DNA of 64,000 nucleotides from a bacterium (GTDB taxonomy: Bacteria > Planctomycetota > Planctomycetia > Planctomycetales > Planctomycetaceae): positions 1 to 64,000 of the forward strand of contig WGMU01000001.1 in NCBI GenBank assembly GCA_016124895.1, in the 5' to 3' direction. Below are positions 6,443 through 13,393 of this stretch, piece after piece (within the stretch, counting starts at the first letter, position 1; every line of letters starts with the position of its first letter). The notes below the pieces were generated by a model that was given only the letters and a program-made list of their open reading frames with translations, searched no databases and had not been told where the DNA came from. A program made the translations under genes and the position numbers.

Positions 6443-8170
6443 ATGGCTCATCTGTACCGGAACACGGTCCACCGTTACGTGGACGCGGACGGCAAACGCT
6501 GCCGCAAGGATTCGCCCGGCGCTCGCAAGACCGTCGAGAAGTCGAAGGCCTGGTATGGCCGCTACCGCGACGCCGACGGCATCGAACACCGCGTCAAGCT
6601 GGCGACGGACAAGACGATCGCTCGGCAGATGCTCCACGAACTGGAGCGGAAGTCACTGCAGCAATCGGCAGGGCTGGTCGATCCGTTTGAGGCCTGGCAC
6701 ATTGCCCCACTGACGGAACACGTCGACGACTTCATCGGTACGCTGCGTGATGCTGGCCGGAAGCCGGACTACTGCCAGTTGATCGAAACTCGCGTGCGAC
6801 GGATCGTCGACGGCTGCAAGTTCCGGTTTATCCCGGACATTTCCGCGAGCCGTGTTCAGCGGGAACTCGGCAAACTGAAACGCGACGGGCTCGGTCAGAA
6901 GACCGTCAACCACTACCTGACCGCCGTTAAACAGTTTGCCGGATGGCTGGTCGCTGACCGACGCACGGGCGACAACCGGCTGGCTCATCTGAAGGCCGGC
7001 AACGAGAAAAAAGACATCCGCCGCGTCCGTCGCGAGCTGACGACTGAGGAAATCCGGCATCTGCTGGAGACGGCTCGACGCGAACGCCCGATTCGTCACC
7101 TGACGGGCTGGGAGCGGTTCACTCTGTACTCTGTCGCGATCGGGACCGGCTTCCGCGCGAGCGAACTGGCAAGCCTGACGCCTGCGCACTTCGATCTGAA
7201 CGGCGCGGACATCGGCGTTCCAACCGTGCGGATTGATGCCGCTGACGAGAAGGCTGGACGCGGTGACCTGATTCCGCTGCCGGCAGAACTGGTCCTGATG
7301 CTGCAACCGTGGTTTGCCGAGTTCACGAAGACGGATCGGCTGTGGCCCGGCGAATGGGCGGCGAAGCACGAAGGCAGCAAGCTGATCGAATACGACTTGC
7401 GCAAGGCGCGGGCAGCGTGGATTGAGGCTGCCGACTCGGATGATGAACGCGAGACGCGGGAGCGGTCGGACTTTCTGCGGTACTCGACGGAAGACGGAAC
7501 CGCCGATTTCCACGCACTGCGGCACACGTACCTGTCGCGGCTGGGACGCTCGGGCGCATCGGCAAAGGCGATGCAGAAGCTGGCCCGACATACGACCGTC
7601 GAACTGACCATCGGCCGCTACACGCACGCGAACCTCTACGACCTGGCGGCAGCCGTTGAAGGATTGCCTCCGCTGCTGAGCGCTCCGGAGTCAGACAGGC
7701 CGGAAGCGGATTCCGCAGCGCTGCGGGCAACCGGCACGACTGGCGCCGCTGAGTGGCCAGCCGTTCGACCTGACGCCGTGGTATCGTCCGATCAGAACTC
7801 ACACGTTCACTCAGTGCCGATCACTGAACACCGTGAGACCCCGGCCGATGTGGTTGGGCGCATGGTTGGACAAAAGGTTGGACAACCGGCTGATTTCGAC
7901 CGACCACGGCTGAGAGTGATTGAAGCGCCGGACGCTGACGAGCCGACTTCAGACAGTGTCGACAGCGCAAGACAAAACCCGTTGCCGGGCAACGGGTTTG
8001 AGTCTGTCAGCGAGTCATTGAGAGTCGCTGAGAATGGAAAGCGGGAGTGGATGGGAATCGAACTAGTGCGAATTCACCGGGGAAATCAGCACTTTTTGAA
8101 ACATGCGGTGCAGAATGCGGTGCAGTCGCTGCGCCGATCAGTGTTGACAACGCCGATCTGGACTGGCTGA
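6443..8170 (+). CDS. Tyrosine recombinase (integrase A) with att site inside its 3' end
   Basis: A 575-residue integrase. Residues about 1-200 form the arm/core-binding part. The catalytic domain shows Arg-237 in 'GTGFRASELASL', 'HALRHTYLSRLG' (His-356, Arg-359, His-360) and the nucleophile Tyr-393 in 'IGRYTHA', so all key residues are present. The tail after ~410 is long and low in complexity. ATG 6443 has AGAAGGG upstream; an open extension to 5990 overlaps the CsrA-like gene and is unlikely. The 24-bp selC copy (8040-8063) lies within the coding sequence, so the last ~35 codons come from whatever adjoins the attachment site, here the left end of element B. Confidence 0.9.
   Translation: MAHLYRNTVHRYVDADGKRCRKDSPGARKTVEKSKAWYGRYRDADGIEHRVKLATDKTIARQMLHELERKSLQQSAGLVDPFEAWHIAPLTEHVDDFIGTLRDAGRKPDYCQLIETRVRRIVDGCKFRFIPDISASRVQRELGKLKRDGLGQKTVNHYLTAVKQFAGWLVADRRTGDNRLAHLKAGNEKKDIRRVRRELTTEEIRHLLETARRERPIRHLTGWERFTLYSVAIGTGFRASELASLTPAHFDLNGADIGVPTVRIDAADEKAGRGDLIPLPAELVLMLQPWFAEFTKTDRLWPGEWAAKHEGSKLIEYDLRKARAAWIEAADSDDERETRERSDFLRYSTEDGTADFHALRHTYLSRLGRSGASAKAMQKLARHTTVELTIGRYTHANLYDLAAAVEGLPPLLSAPESDRPEADSAALRATGTTGAAEWPAVRPDAVVSSDQNSHVHSVPITEHRETPADVVGRMVGQKVGQPADFDRPRLRVIEAPDADEPTSDSVDSARQNPLPGNGFESVSESLRVAENGKREWMGIELVRIHRGNQHFLKHAVQNAVQSLRRSVLTTPIWTG
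7974..8000 (-). terminator. Factor-independent terminator facing away from the att copy, originally downstream of selC
   Basis: A 12-bp perfect stem (AAACCCGTTGCC / GGCAACGGGTTT, single central base) is read on the minus strand as a stem followed by TTTTGTCTT. It lies about 40 bases downstream of the selC-derived 24-mer in tRNA orientation. It therefore looks like the transcription terminator that served selC when element A alone occupied the site. It is embedded in the coding sequence of integrase A. Confidence 0.6.
8040..8063. repeat. att copy: 24-bp direct repeat of the selC 3' end
   Basis: Identical to 19213-19236. It begins agcgggagtgga and corresponds to the T-loop, T-stem and acceptor 3' strand of tRNA-Sec on the complementary strand. 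It marks the junction between elements A and B. Confidence 0.85.
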
Positions 8171-8256
8171 CGGCCGTCTGGCCGACGCTGCCCGGTGACG
8201 TTCGCGAGTCGATTCTGGCATTGGCTCACGCTGCTGGAGACTGTTTCTCAAGTTGA
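8090..8256 (+). pseudogene. Integrase-tail remnant just right of the att copy
   Basis: A short frame reads 'CGAECGAVAAPISVDNADLD' then 'VWPTLPGDVRESILALAHAAG', which I recognise as the tail that follows many planctomycete integrases. The 22-mer at 8105-8126 is identical to 19058-19079 inside integrase B, where it encodes 'AVQNAVQ'. The stretch is therefore the 3' end of an earlier integrase gene left behind at the site. The DNA 8196-8219 recurs exactly at 11874-11897. Confidence 0.5.
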
Positions 8257-8307
8257 GCCGAACGTGGATTGACCGCCTCACTGGCCTGTTACGAAACGTC
8301 GGGGCTT
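8230..8307 (+). repeat. 78-bp spacer repeat, copy 1
   Basis: It aligns without gaps to 9902-9979 (58 of 78 identical by hand count). Each copy lies upstream of a toxin-antitoxin type gene (TacA at 8444, AbiEi at 10017). It may be derived from integrase-tail sequence. Confidence 0.6.
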
Positions 8308-8378
8308 TTCGACAATCCCTGACACATCGTCACGGCTGCGAGGCCGCGGCCTTTTGCGGTCGTCCTGACGATCACTGC

Positions 8379-8406
8379 TTGCCGATAGTGCAAAGTGCAA
8401 TACACT
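8379..8406 (+). promoter_or_regulatory. Probable promoter/operator of the tacAT operon
   Basis: TTGCCG (8379-8384), a 16-base spacer, then TACACT (8401-8406) fits a sigma-70 promoter. The spacer contains a short tandem repeat (agtgcaaagtgcaa) that could be the operator for the ribbon-helix-helix antitoxin. This is inferred from position 38 bases before the antitoxin start. Confidence 0.45.
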
Positions 8407-8443
8407 GGTCCGGCACAGTTTCACTTGGAAAGCAAGGCATACC

Positions 8444-8737
8444 ATGTCCAGCCAGGCTCCTGACAAGCCAGACAATTTGACCAGTCTGATGGTCCGTCTC
8501 GACGCGAACAGCAAGTCTGCTCTGACGGAAGCGGCAAAGCTCCGCGGGATCAGTCTGAGCGCGTACGTGCGGACGGTGACCGTCGCTCAGGCAAAGCGAG
8601 AAGTCGCGGAAGCTCAGCAGAACACGATCGCTCTGACGCCTGACGAGCAACTCGAATTCTGGAACGCGCTCAACGAACCGCCAAAGCTGACGCAGGCGCA
8701 ACGGGAACTCAGCGCAGTTATGCGAGGCGAGGTCTGA
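8444..8737 (+). CDS. tacA: DUF1778 (TacA-like) antitoxin
   Basis: A 97-residue protein with an N-terminal ribbon-helix-helix 'NLTSLMVRLDANSKSALTEA' then 'AAKLRGISLSAYVRTV', followed by a C-terminal toxin-wrapping tail rich in Ala/Gln. This is the DUF1778/TacA pattern; such antitoxins repress their own operon and block a GNAT toxin. The stop directly abuts the start of the toxin gene, the usual operon arrangement. It is the first cargo module of element B and probably stabilises the island. Confidence 0.85.
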   Translation: MSSQAPDKPDNLTSLMVRLDANSKSALTEAAKLRGISLSAYVRTVTVAQAKREVAEAQQNTIALTPDEQLEFWNALNEPPKLTQAQRELSAVMRGEV

Positions 8738-9277
8738 ATGTCGGCAGCAGAAGTCCTGGCCGTCCGCTTCCCTGACGGATTCCGGCTGGAGCGACTGGAG
8801 CGGGAACATCCGCGGAAGAATTTCCACTGCGGCGAGCCCGAAGTCGACGACTGGCTGAGGTCGAAGGCTCTGCAGCATCAGAACAAGCGGCTGAGTGTCT
8901 CGAAAGTCCTGCTCGACGACGTTGGAGCGATTGCCGGTTTCTACACGCTGGCGACCGGGCAGGTGGATTTCAGCGATCTTCCGCCCGAAGAAACCAAACG
9001 GTTGCCGCGTCGGGCGCTGCCTGTTGCGGTTCTCGCGTGGCTGGGTGTCAGTCTCGACCATCAGGGTTCGGGACTCGGACGCCGTCTGCTGGCGCAGGCG
9101 CTCCGCGACTGCTGGGAAGCCGGCCAGACATTCGCGTTCGTGGCCGTCATTCTTGACGCACTGAACGACGACGCCAAAGCCTTCTACCAACGCTGGGATT
9201 TCGCGGAACTCCCCGGCCACCCCTATCGGCTGTTTCTCAGCTTCGCACGGCTCGACGAGATGCAGACAGGAAGTTGA
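8738..9277 (+). CDS. tacT: GNAT-family toxin (TacT-like tRNA acetyltransferase)
   Basis: A 179-residue GNAT protein. Visible features are an N-terminal 'FHCGEPEVDDWLRSKA', a central strand 'VGAIAGFYTLATG', the acetyl-CoA binding loop 'QGSGLGRRLL' (about residues 108-117) and a C-terminal 'FYQRWDFAELPGHPYRLFL' that supplies the usual catalytic Tyr region. TacT-type toxins acetylate the amino acid on charged tRNAs and stop translation. The gene follows its DUF1778 partner with no gap. Length and motif order are intact, so I expect a functional pair. Confidence 0.87.
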   Translation: MSAAEVLAVRFPDGFRLERLEREHPRKNFHCGEPEVDDWLRSKALQHQNKRLSVSKVLLDDVGAIAGFYTLATGQVDFSDLPPEETKRLPRRALPVAVLAWLGVSLDHQGSGLGRRLLAQALRDCWEAGQTFAFVAVILDALNDDAKAFYQRWDFAELPGHPYRLFLSFARLDEMQTGS

Positions 9278-9388
9278 GCGGCGGGATCTGCAGTATCGCT
9301 TATTTCGACTATCTGTTGTGCCGGTACGATGACGGCGTGCGGTCGTCATGCAGGTTCCGCGACGGTCGCAAATCTGAGGACGTAAGCA

Positions 9389-9838
9389 ATGACGGCAACA
9401 ACCGGACCAGCGATGCCGACCGAGAACGAAGTCCGGCTGGCGGGAAGTTCCGCGGACCGGCTGGCCGCAGCGGTCAGCCAGGGGCGGAAGCGGGTCAAGC
9501 TGCGCGTTGGTGACAGTGACGAAGTTATCACGGTCCCGGCTGTTGCCGTCGAACTGCTGACGGACATTCTGAAAGAGATGGCGGCGGGCAATGCCGTAAC
9601 GCTGCTGCCGGTTCGTGCGGAGCTGACGACTCAGGAAGCGGCCGATCTTCTGAACGTGTCGCGTCCATACCTGGTGCGATTGCTGGAGGACGGAAAGATT
9701 CCGTTTCAGAAGGCGGGCACGCATCGGCGGATTCTGGTGTCCGATCTGATGGCTTACCGTCAGACGCTGGACGCCGAACGGAGGGCGGCTTTGCAGGAGC
9801 TGACTGAGGAAGCTCAGGAGCTGGGGCTGGGCTACTGA
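9389..9838 (+). CDS. Excisionase-type (HTH_17) antitoxin of a PIN toxin module
   Basis: A 149-residue protein. The N-terminal half has 'GRKRVKLRVGDSDEVITVPA', typical of this antitoxin group; the C-terminal half has an HTH 'LTTQEAADLLNVSRPYLVRLLEDGKIPF' with wing 'THRRILVSDLMAYR'. Relatives sit directly upstream of a PIN-domain RNase toxin and repress the operon. Here the toxin is only a ~20-residue stub (9840-9944), so this is an orphan antitoxin that could still neutralise related toxins in trans. It ends 1 base before the stub's GTG start. Confidence 0.8.
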   Translation: MTATTGPAMPTENEVRLAGSSADRLAAAVSQGRKRVKLRVGDSDEVITVPAVAVELLTDILKEMAAGNAVTLLPVRAELTTQEAADLLNVSRPYLVRLLEDGKIPFQKAGTHRRILVSDLMAYRQTLDAERRAALQELTEEAQELGLGY

Positions 9839-9839
9839 C

Positions 9840-9944
9840 GTGAAGCGTCGTTGCCACTTGCCGGCCCCGCTGGATGCCTGCGTTCTGTTTCCGGTGCTCG
9901 CGCTGCCGGAGACCGTTTCTCTGGGAGAGTCAAACGCAGTTTGA
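9840..9944 (+). pseudogene. Truncated PIN-domain toxin (N-terminal stub)
   Basis: The frame starts GTG at 9840 and reads 'VKRRCHLPAPLDACVLFP', the N-terminal strand of a PIN nuclease with its first catalytic Asp. It then runs into unrelated sequence and stops at 9942-9944. The break coincides with the start of the 78-bp spacer repeat (9902), indicating that recombination at that repeat removed the rest of the toxin. Confidence 0.7.
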
Positions 9945-9979
9945 CCACTTGGCTCGCCTGTTACAGAATGTCGGGACTT
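9902..9979 (+). repeat. 78-bp spacer repeat, copy 2
   Basis: The partner of 8230-8307, gapless with about 74% identity by hand count. It begins inside the broken PIN toxin and ends about 40 bases before the AbiEi-like gene. Confidence 0.6.
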
Positions 9980-10016
9980 GTGGATATCTTCCGACGCAAC
10001 GTAACACGGTACGGTG

Positions 10017-10616
10017 ATGGCCGATCACACTTCGCGAGTGCTGGAACTGGTCCGGGAAGCTGGCATTCTCCGGCCGCGCGATCTGGATGCTTACCAGATT
10101 CCGCGCGAGTACCTGATTCGTCTGCGCGATCGCGGACTGCTGGAGCGGACTGGTCGGGGACTCTACGTGCTGGCTGAAGCCGAGCCGACTGAAAACCAGA
10201 CGCTCGCGGAAGCCTGTAAGCGAGTGCCGAATGGAATCGTCTGCCTGCTTTCGGCGCTGCAGTTCCACGGGCTGACGACTCAGGCACCGTTTGAAGTCTG
10301 GATGGCCATTGGTGAGAAGGACCGGCGTCCGTCGGTGGACTATCCGCCGCTGCGGGTTGTTCGGTTCTCGGGTGACGCTCTGACCTTTGGGATTCAGGAA
10401 ACGACGATTCAGAATGTGCCGGCCCGTGTGTACTCGCCTGCGAAGACGGTTGCGGACTGTTTCAAGTATCGGAACAAGATCGGCCTGGACGTGGCGATCG
10501 AAGCGCTGCGGGACACCTGGCGGCAGAAGCGGGCGACGATGGATGAACTGCTGGAGGCGGCAAAGGTCTGCCGAATGGCGAGAATCATGCGATCGTACCT
10601 GGAATCCATCGCGTGA
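10017..10616 (+). CDS. AbiEi-family type IV antitoxin (orphan)
   Basis: A 199-residue protein with an N-terminal winged helix ('ILRPRDLDAYQIPREYLIRLRD', 'RTGRGLYVLAE') and a C-terminal domain with 'GIVCLLSALQFHGL', 'VPARVYSPAKTVADCFKYRNKIG' and 'LLEAAKVCRMARIMRSYLE', the order seen in AbiEi transcriptional autorepressors/antitoxins. AbiEi normally precedes an AbiEii nucleotidyltransferase toxin in the phage-exclusion system AbiE. No AbiEii gene follows; the next genes are on the other strand. It is therefore an orphan antitoxin or repressor. A GTG at 10014 precedes the ATG, and no clear Shine-Dalgarno is seen. Confidence 0.8.
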   Translation: MADHTSRVLELVREAGILRPRDLDAYQIPREYLIRLRDRGLLERTGRGLYVLAEAEPTENQTLAEACKRVPNGIVCLLSALQFHGLTTQAPFEVWMAIGEKDRRPSVDYPPLRVVRFSGDALTFGIQETTIQNVPARVYSPAKTVADCFKYRNKIGLDVAIEALRDTWRQKRATMDELLEAAKVCRMARIMRSYLESIA

Positions 10617-10636
10617 CTGAAGCGACTTGCCGAGCT

Positions 10637-11017
10637 TCAATCGCTGTCGTCGGCTGCGTCGAGGACTTCGTCGTTTGATGGATCGTCCTTGCGGTTGAAA
10701 GCGTCCGCGAGATAGACGCGAAGTTCGTCACAGTACGCGATGACCACCAGTCGCAGTCCGCCGCTCTTGCCGCTGCCTGGCAGGCCCCAGCGGACTTTCA
10801 GAATCTTGCCGCCCTTTGGCGTCGCACCGACGGGACTGATCGACTTGCCCTGCCGCGAGTCGCAGCCGTTCTCTGCCGAAAAGTAGGCGCAGAGAAACTC
10901 TTTGAGTGAGCGTTTCTGACGTTCGTACTGCTCTGCCGAAAGCTGCTCGCGCACTGCCTGCAGGACATCAGACTTCGCGTTCGCGTGCCACTTCCCGTCT
11001 TCCGGCGAGTAGCGCAT
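10637..11017 (-). CDS. RelE/HigB-like toxin partner of a Panacea antitoxin
   Basis: A 126-residue protein. The C-terminal half 'VRWGLPGSGKSGGLRLVVIAYCDELRVYLADAFNRKDD' has the strand pattern of RelE/HigB-type ribonuclease toxins, including 'G.GKSGG.R.v' and the late 'vyl...f.K.d'. The N-terminal half is a helical extension ('AVREQLSAEQYERQKRSLKEFL'). Its start overlaps the antitoxin stop (TAATG), so it is the second gene of a minus-strand operon. Pairing of such toxins with the Panacea (DUF4065) domain is documented, so I read this as a PanAT pair. The catalytic residues are not certain. Confidence 0.68.
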   Translation of the reverse strand: MRYSPEDGKWHANAKSDVLQAVREQLSAEQYERQKRSLKEFLCAYFSAENGCDSRQGKSISPVGATPKGGKILKVRWGLPGSGKSGGLRLVVIAYCDELRVYLADAFNRKDDPSNDEVLDAADDSD

Positions 11018-11598
11018 TACCAGTCGACTCCGTCCGCCGCGTCAGCAGCAGCGAGAACAGCAGCGTCGAGATTGTGCGGCTCGTGGAGCCACGGATCGTC
11101 TTCCATAATCTGCTGCATCGCGATCAGCAGATCGATCGGCTGAGCGGGATTGCCGGCCCGCAGACCATTCGCGTAGGCGAGCTGCCAGCCGGGGTTGTCG
11201 TGCGAGAAGTCTGACGCCTTGCTGGAGCTGAGATTGGCGAAGTGAGCTCCGACCTGTTCCACAAGCTCATGACGCGGCTTGTCGAGGAAGTCTGGCCGCG
11301 GCAGAGTCTTCTGAAGTTCCAGCGGCTTCGACCCGTCCCATTCGTCGAGTTGCTTCGCCAGGCCGTTTGCTTCCAGTGGCTTGAAGACCCGCTGTGGATA
11401 CTTCGCAACGACGGGGCCGAAATCGAGAGCCACGAAAGTGTTCCGCGTGAGTGTCTCGCCAAAGTCGCGGAGGCAGGCCAGGTCGAGATAGAAGAGCGCC
11501 TTGTTGAGTGTGACCGCGTTCATCCGCCTGTCCGGCGCAGCGTCCAGCAGAGCGACCGCCGCTTCGACAACGCGTTGCTGCTTTTCGTTTTTGAACAT
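11017..11598 (-). CDS. Panacea-domain (DUF4065/SocA-like) antitoxin
   Basis: A 193-residue protein. The core 'MNAVTLNKALFYLDLACLRDFG', 'FVALDFGPVVAKYPQRVF' and 'DNPGWQLAYANGLRAGNPAQPI' is the DUF4065/Panacea pattern (K-L.K.Lff.d, fgPv, n.ga) that neutralises many unrelated toxins. It is the first gene of the operon, with a strong Shine-Dalgarno (gggaggtgg) 8 bases before the ATG; an extension to 11664 lies before that signal. The toxin gene overlaps its stop. Opposite orientation to the flanking modules marks it as a separately acquired cassette. Confidence 0.82.
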   Translation of the reverse strand: MFKNEKQQRVVEAAVALLDAAPDRRMNAVTLNKALFYLDLACLRDFGETLTRNTFVALDFGPVVAKYPQRVFKPLEANGLAKQLDEWDGSKPLELQKTLPRPDFLDKPRHELVEQVGAHFANLSSSKASDFSHDNPGWQLAYANGLRAGNPAQPIDLLIAMQQIMEDDPWLHEPHNLDAAVLAAADAADGVDW

Positions 11599-12114
11599 GG
11601 TCCACCTCCCGGATCCTGCTTTTCCGATCGGCTGAATCCTACTTCCGCCTTGTGCAGAAATCACGAGAAACCTGCCCGTGCGGGTTCTACGGTGAACCTC
11701 TGGCCGGAACCATCACTGCCACGTTCGAGCGGCGACAGACGGAGAGCCCTGCTGCCCATGCTGTCGGCGCTGACCGCAGAAACTCGATTCGCCAGAAGCT
11801 GGCCCTTGGCTCGAATGATCGGGCAGTGAGCCGATCCGGGCATGCTGACGACCGTCTGGGCGACTCTTTCGGCTGACGTTCGCGAGTCGATTCTGGCGTC
11901 GGCTCGGGATGCTGTAGGTGGCTGCTGACGAGCGTGTCGACACGTCGGTCGGGCTGCTGGCCAATCGAAGGGGGGGGAGGCCCCAGGCGGGGGCGGGGAT
12001 GCAGTACGTGTAGGTTCCCGTGCGACTATATTTCGTCGGACTCTCAATAGCATGTATAGTGGTTCGGATATCTGACTTTCGCGAAGTCTTCTACCTGAGT
12101 TGTCGGGTTCCGAA
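11599..12114. other. Non-coding zone with integrase-tail remnant and G-rich tract
   Basis: No intact gene is seen. At 11851-11930 the plus strand reads 'LTTVWATLSADVRESILASARDAVGGC', a decayed copy of the integrase tail at 8176-8250; 24 bases are identical (11874-11897 and 8196-8219). A G-rich tract with four or more G-runs spans 11967-11998. Both support an old junction between cargo blocks. Confidence 0.55.
11874..11897 (+). repeat. 24-bp direct repeat of 8196-8219 (integrase-tail fragment)
   Basis: Starts tgacgttcgcgagtc. It is identical over 24 bases to the remnant beside the left att copy, with weaker similarity on both sides. Confidence 0.7.
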
Positions 12115-12906
12115 ATGGACGGGCCAAACTTTGAGGCAAAGCCGCTCGCCTGTGTGACTGCGGAGCCGAAGGCGAAGCTGATCGATTTCCTTCAGGAGTT
12201 CTCTGCGTCAGGCGACGACGTGTTACAGGGACGACTGTCGGGATACCGGTCTTTCAATACGCTCTATCTGACGGTGCAGAATCAGATTGGCGTGAGCGTT
12301 CAGATCCCGGCGAATGGTTACGGCGAAGGCGTGGAGTTCGTCATTCCGCGAGAGTGCGTGGCTGCTGTGAAGTTCGCGACCAAACACAAACGCCAGTCGA
12401 CCGTGACCGTCTATGAGGATCACGTCATTCTGGAGTGGATCAATCGGCGGATGCTTTCCGCGGCCGACTCTCGGTTTCTGGCCTGGGCAGATGAGGTGGT
12501 CGCCGGAGATGTTTACGGCATGACCATCACCTCGCACGTCGCAGAGGAAGAGCGACTGCAAGCACTCGACGCATCGTTGCGAGAACGTGTCCGCCAGCGT
12601 GGCGCGTGGTTACGTCAGTTCATCACGACGCGGGTTATGCCAGAGACACCATGCCCATACTGCGACTCACCGATTGGGGACGATTGGCAGGCTGACCATA
12701 TCGAGCCGGTCAGCAACGGCGGCCTGTCGATGCTCAGCAACATGGTTGCGGTCTGCTACGCCTGCAATCAGGGGAAGGGAAGTCGGTCTCTCGCTCAGTT
12801 CATCGTTGCCAGAGGGTTCGACTTCGACGTTGTCATCGATCGGTTGCGTCAACTCAACAAGCGGGTCGACGACATCGATCCAGATCCGCAGCGAACGCTG
12901 TTCTGA
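12115..12906 (+). CDS. HNH endonuclease with unfamiliar N-terminal domain
   Basis: A 263-residue protein. The C-terminal HNH/zinc unit is clear: CPYC (about residues 179-182), 'DDWQADHIEPVSNGG' with Asp-His at about 194-195, 'LSNMVAVCYACNQGKG' with CxxC at 214-217. This beta-beta-alpha-metal nuclease type occurs in restriction and phage systems. Residues 1-165 are a beta-rich domain I do not recognise ('YRSFNTLYLTVQNQ', 'GVEFVIPRECVAAVKFA', 'TVTVYEDHVILEWIN'), perhaps the target-sensing part. ATG 12115 is likely; a TTG at 12100 is in frame. It stands alone without a visible methyltransferase. Confidence 0.78.
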   Translation: MDGPNFEAKPLACVTAEPKAKLIDFLQEFSASGDDVLQGRLSGYRSFNTLYLTVQNQIGVSVQIPANGYGEGVEFVIPRECVAAVKFATKHKRQSTVTVYEDHVILEWINRRMLSAADSRFLAWADEVVAGDVYGMTITSHVAEEERLQALDASLRERVRQRGAWLRQFITTRVMPETPCPYCDSPIGDDWQADHIEPVSNGGLSMLSNMVAVCYACNQGKGSRSLAQFIVARGFDFDVVIDRLRQLNKRVDDIDPDPQRTLF

Positions 12907-13001
12907 GAATGCTTTTGCGACATGGCGAAGTGTGCGGCGAGAATGGACGGACTTCTGCACGAAAGTATCCGCGTGAGCCACTCTGCCGAAAGACGCGTCG
13001 A

Positions 13002-13391
13002 CTACCTGCGATTCAGCACAAAGGCGACAATGTAGAGGGCGATTGCAAGAAACGTTCCGGCAGCGAGTATGCCGAACTTCAGGTAGTCACGGGCGTCACC
13101 CTCAACGGACTCTGGCAGCCAATCGGGAATCGAAAAAGTGACTGACAATACTGCCGCACCTGCCCAGCAAGCCCACTCAGACGCTGTAGGCAACTTGGTT
13201 CGCTTTAGTCCCTGACGCGCGAGCGTGCGTTTCGCCTCGTCAACATGACGTTTTTCGACCTTACTTGAACCTTCTTGGTGGGCAAGTCCTCGGGCGACCG
13301 AGATTAAGGAATCTCGATACGTCTCTGCATCTGCACCAACAGTATCCTGAGCAGGTTGATCCAGTTGTAGGCGGCCCGGTTTGTTCGCCAT
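13002..13391 (-). CDS. Two-TM membrane protein with N-terminal histone-fold-like helices
   Basis: A 129-residue protein. The N-terminal ~60 residues ('ADAETYRDSLISVARGLAHQ', 'KVEKRHVDEAKRTLARQ') have the helix-strand-helix spacing 'A..lA...g...v...HV.eA...L', reminiscent of a histone fold. Two hydrophobic segments follow (about residues 75-90 and 105-125). I know no family assignment. It lies 2 bases downstream of a second small gene with similar spacing, on the same strand, so the two are probably co-expressed and may form a complex at the membrane. The histone-fold reading is a hypothesis. Confidence 0.6.
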   Translation of the reverse strand: MANKPGRLQLDQPAQDTVGADAETYRDSLISVARGLAHQEGSSKVEKRHVDEAKRTLARQGLKRTKLPTASEWACWAGAAVLSVTFSIPDWLPESVEGDARDYLKFGILAAGTFLAIALYIVAFVLNRR

Positions 13392-13393
13392 CG

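Larger units (their letters stand above)
2434..8063. mobile_element. Integrative element A at selC (satellite/PICI-like); left end not located
   Basis: The order is two AlpA-type regulators, replisome-organiser-like protein, helicase-loader-like protein, winged-helix protein, small hydrophobic protein, CsrA-like protein, tyrosine integrase. All are on the plus strand with short gaps or overlaps. The right end is the 24-bp copy of the selC 3' end at 8040-8063. I looked for a further copy in 1-2433 and did not find one, so the left attachment site is degenerate, farther left or outside the window. There are no capsid, tail, terminase or lysis genes. Integrase plus AlpA plus an autonomous replication module is the signature of phage-inducible islands in other phyla. 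Calling this one a satellite is an inference. Confidence 0.6.
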
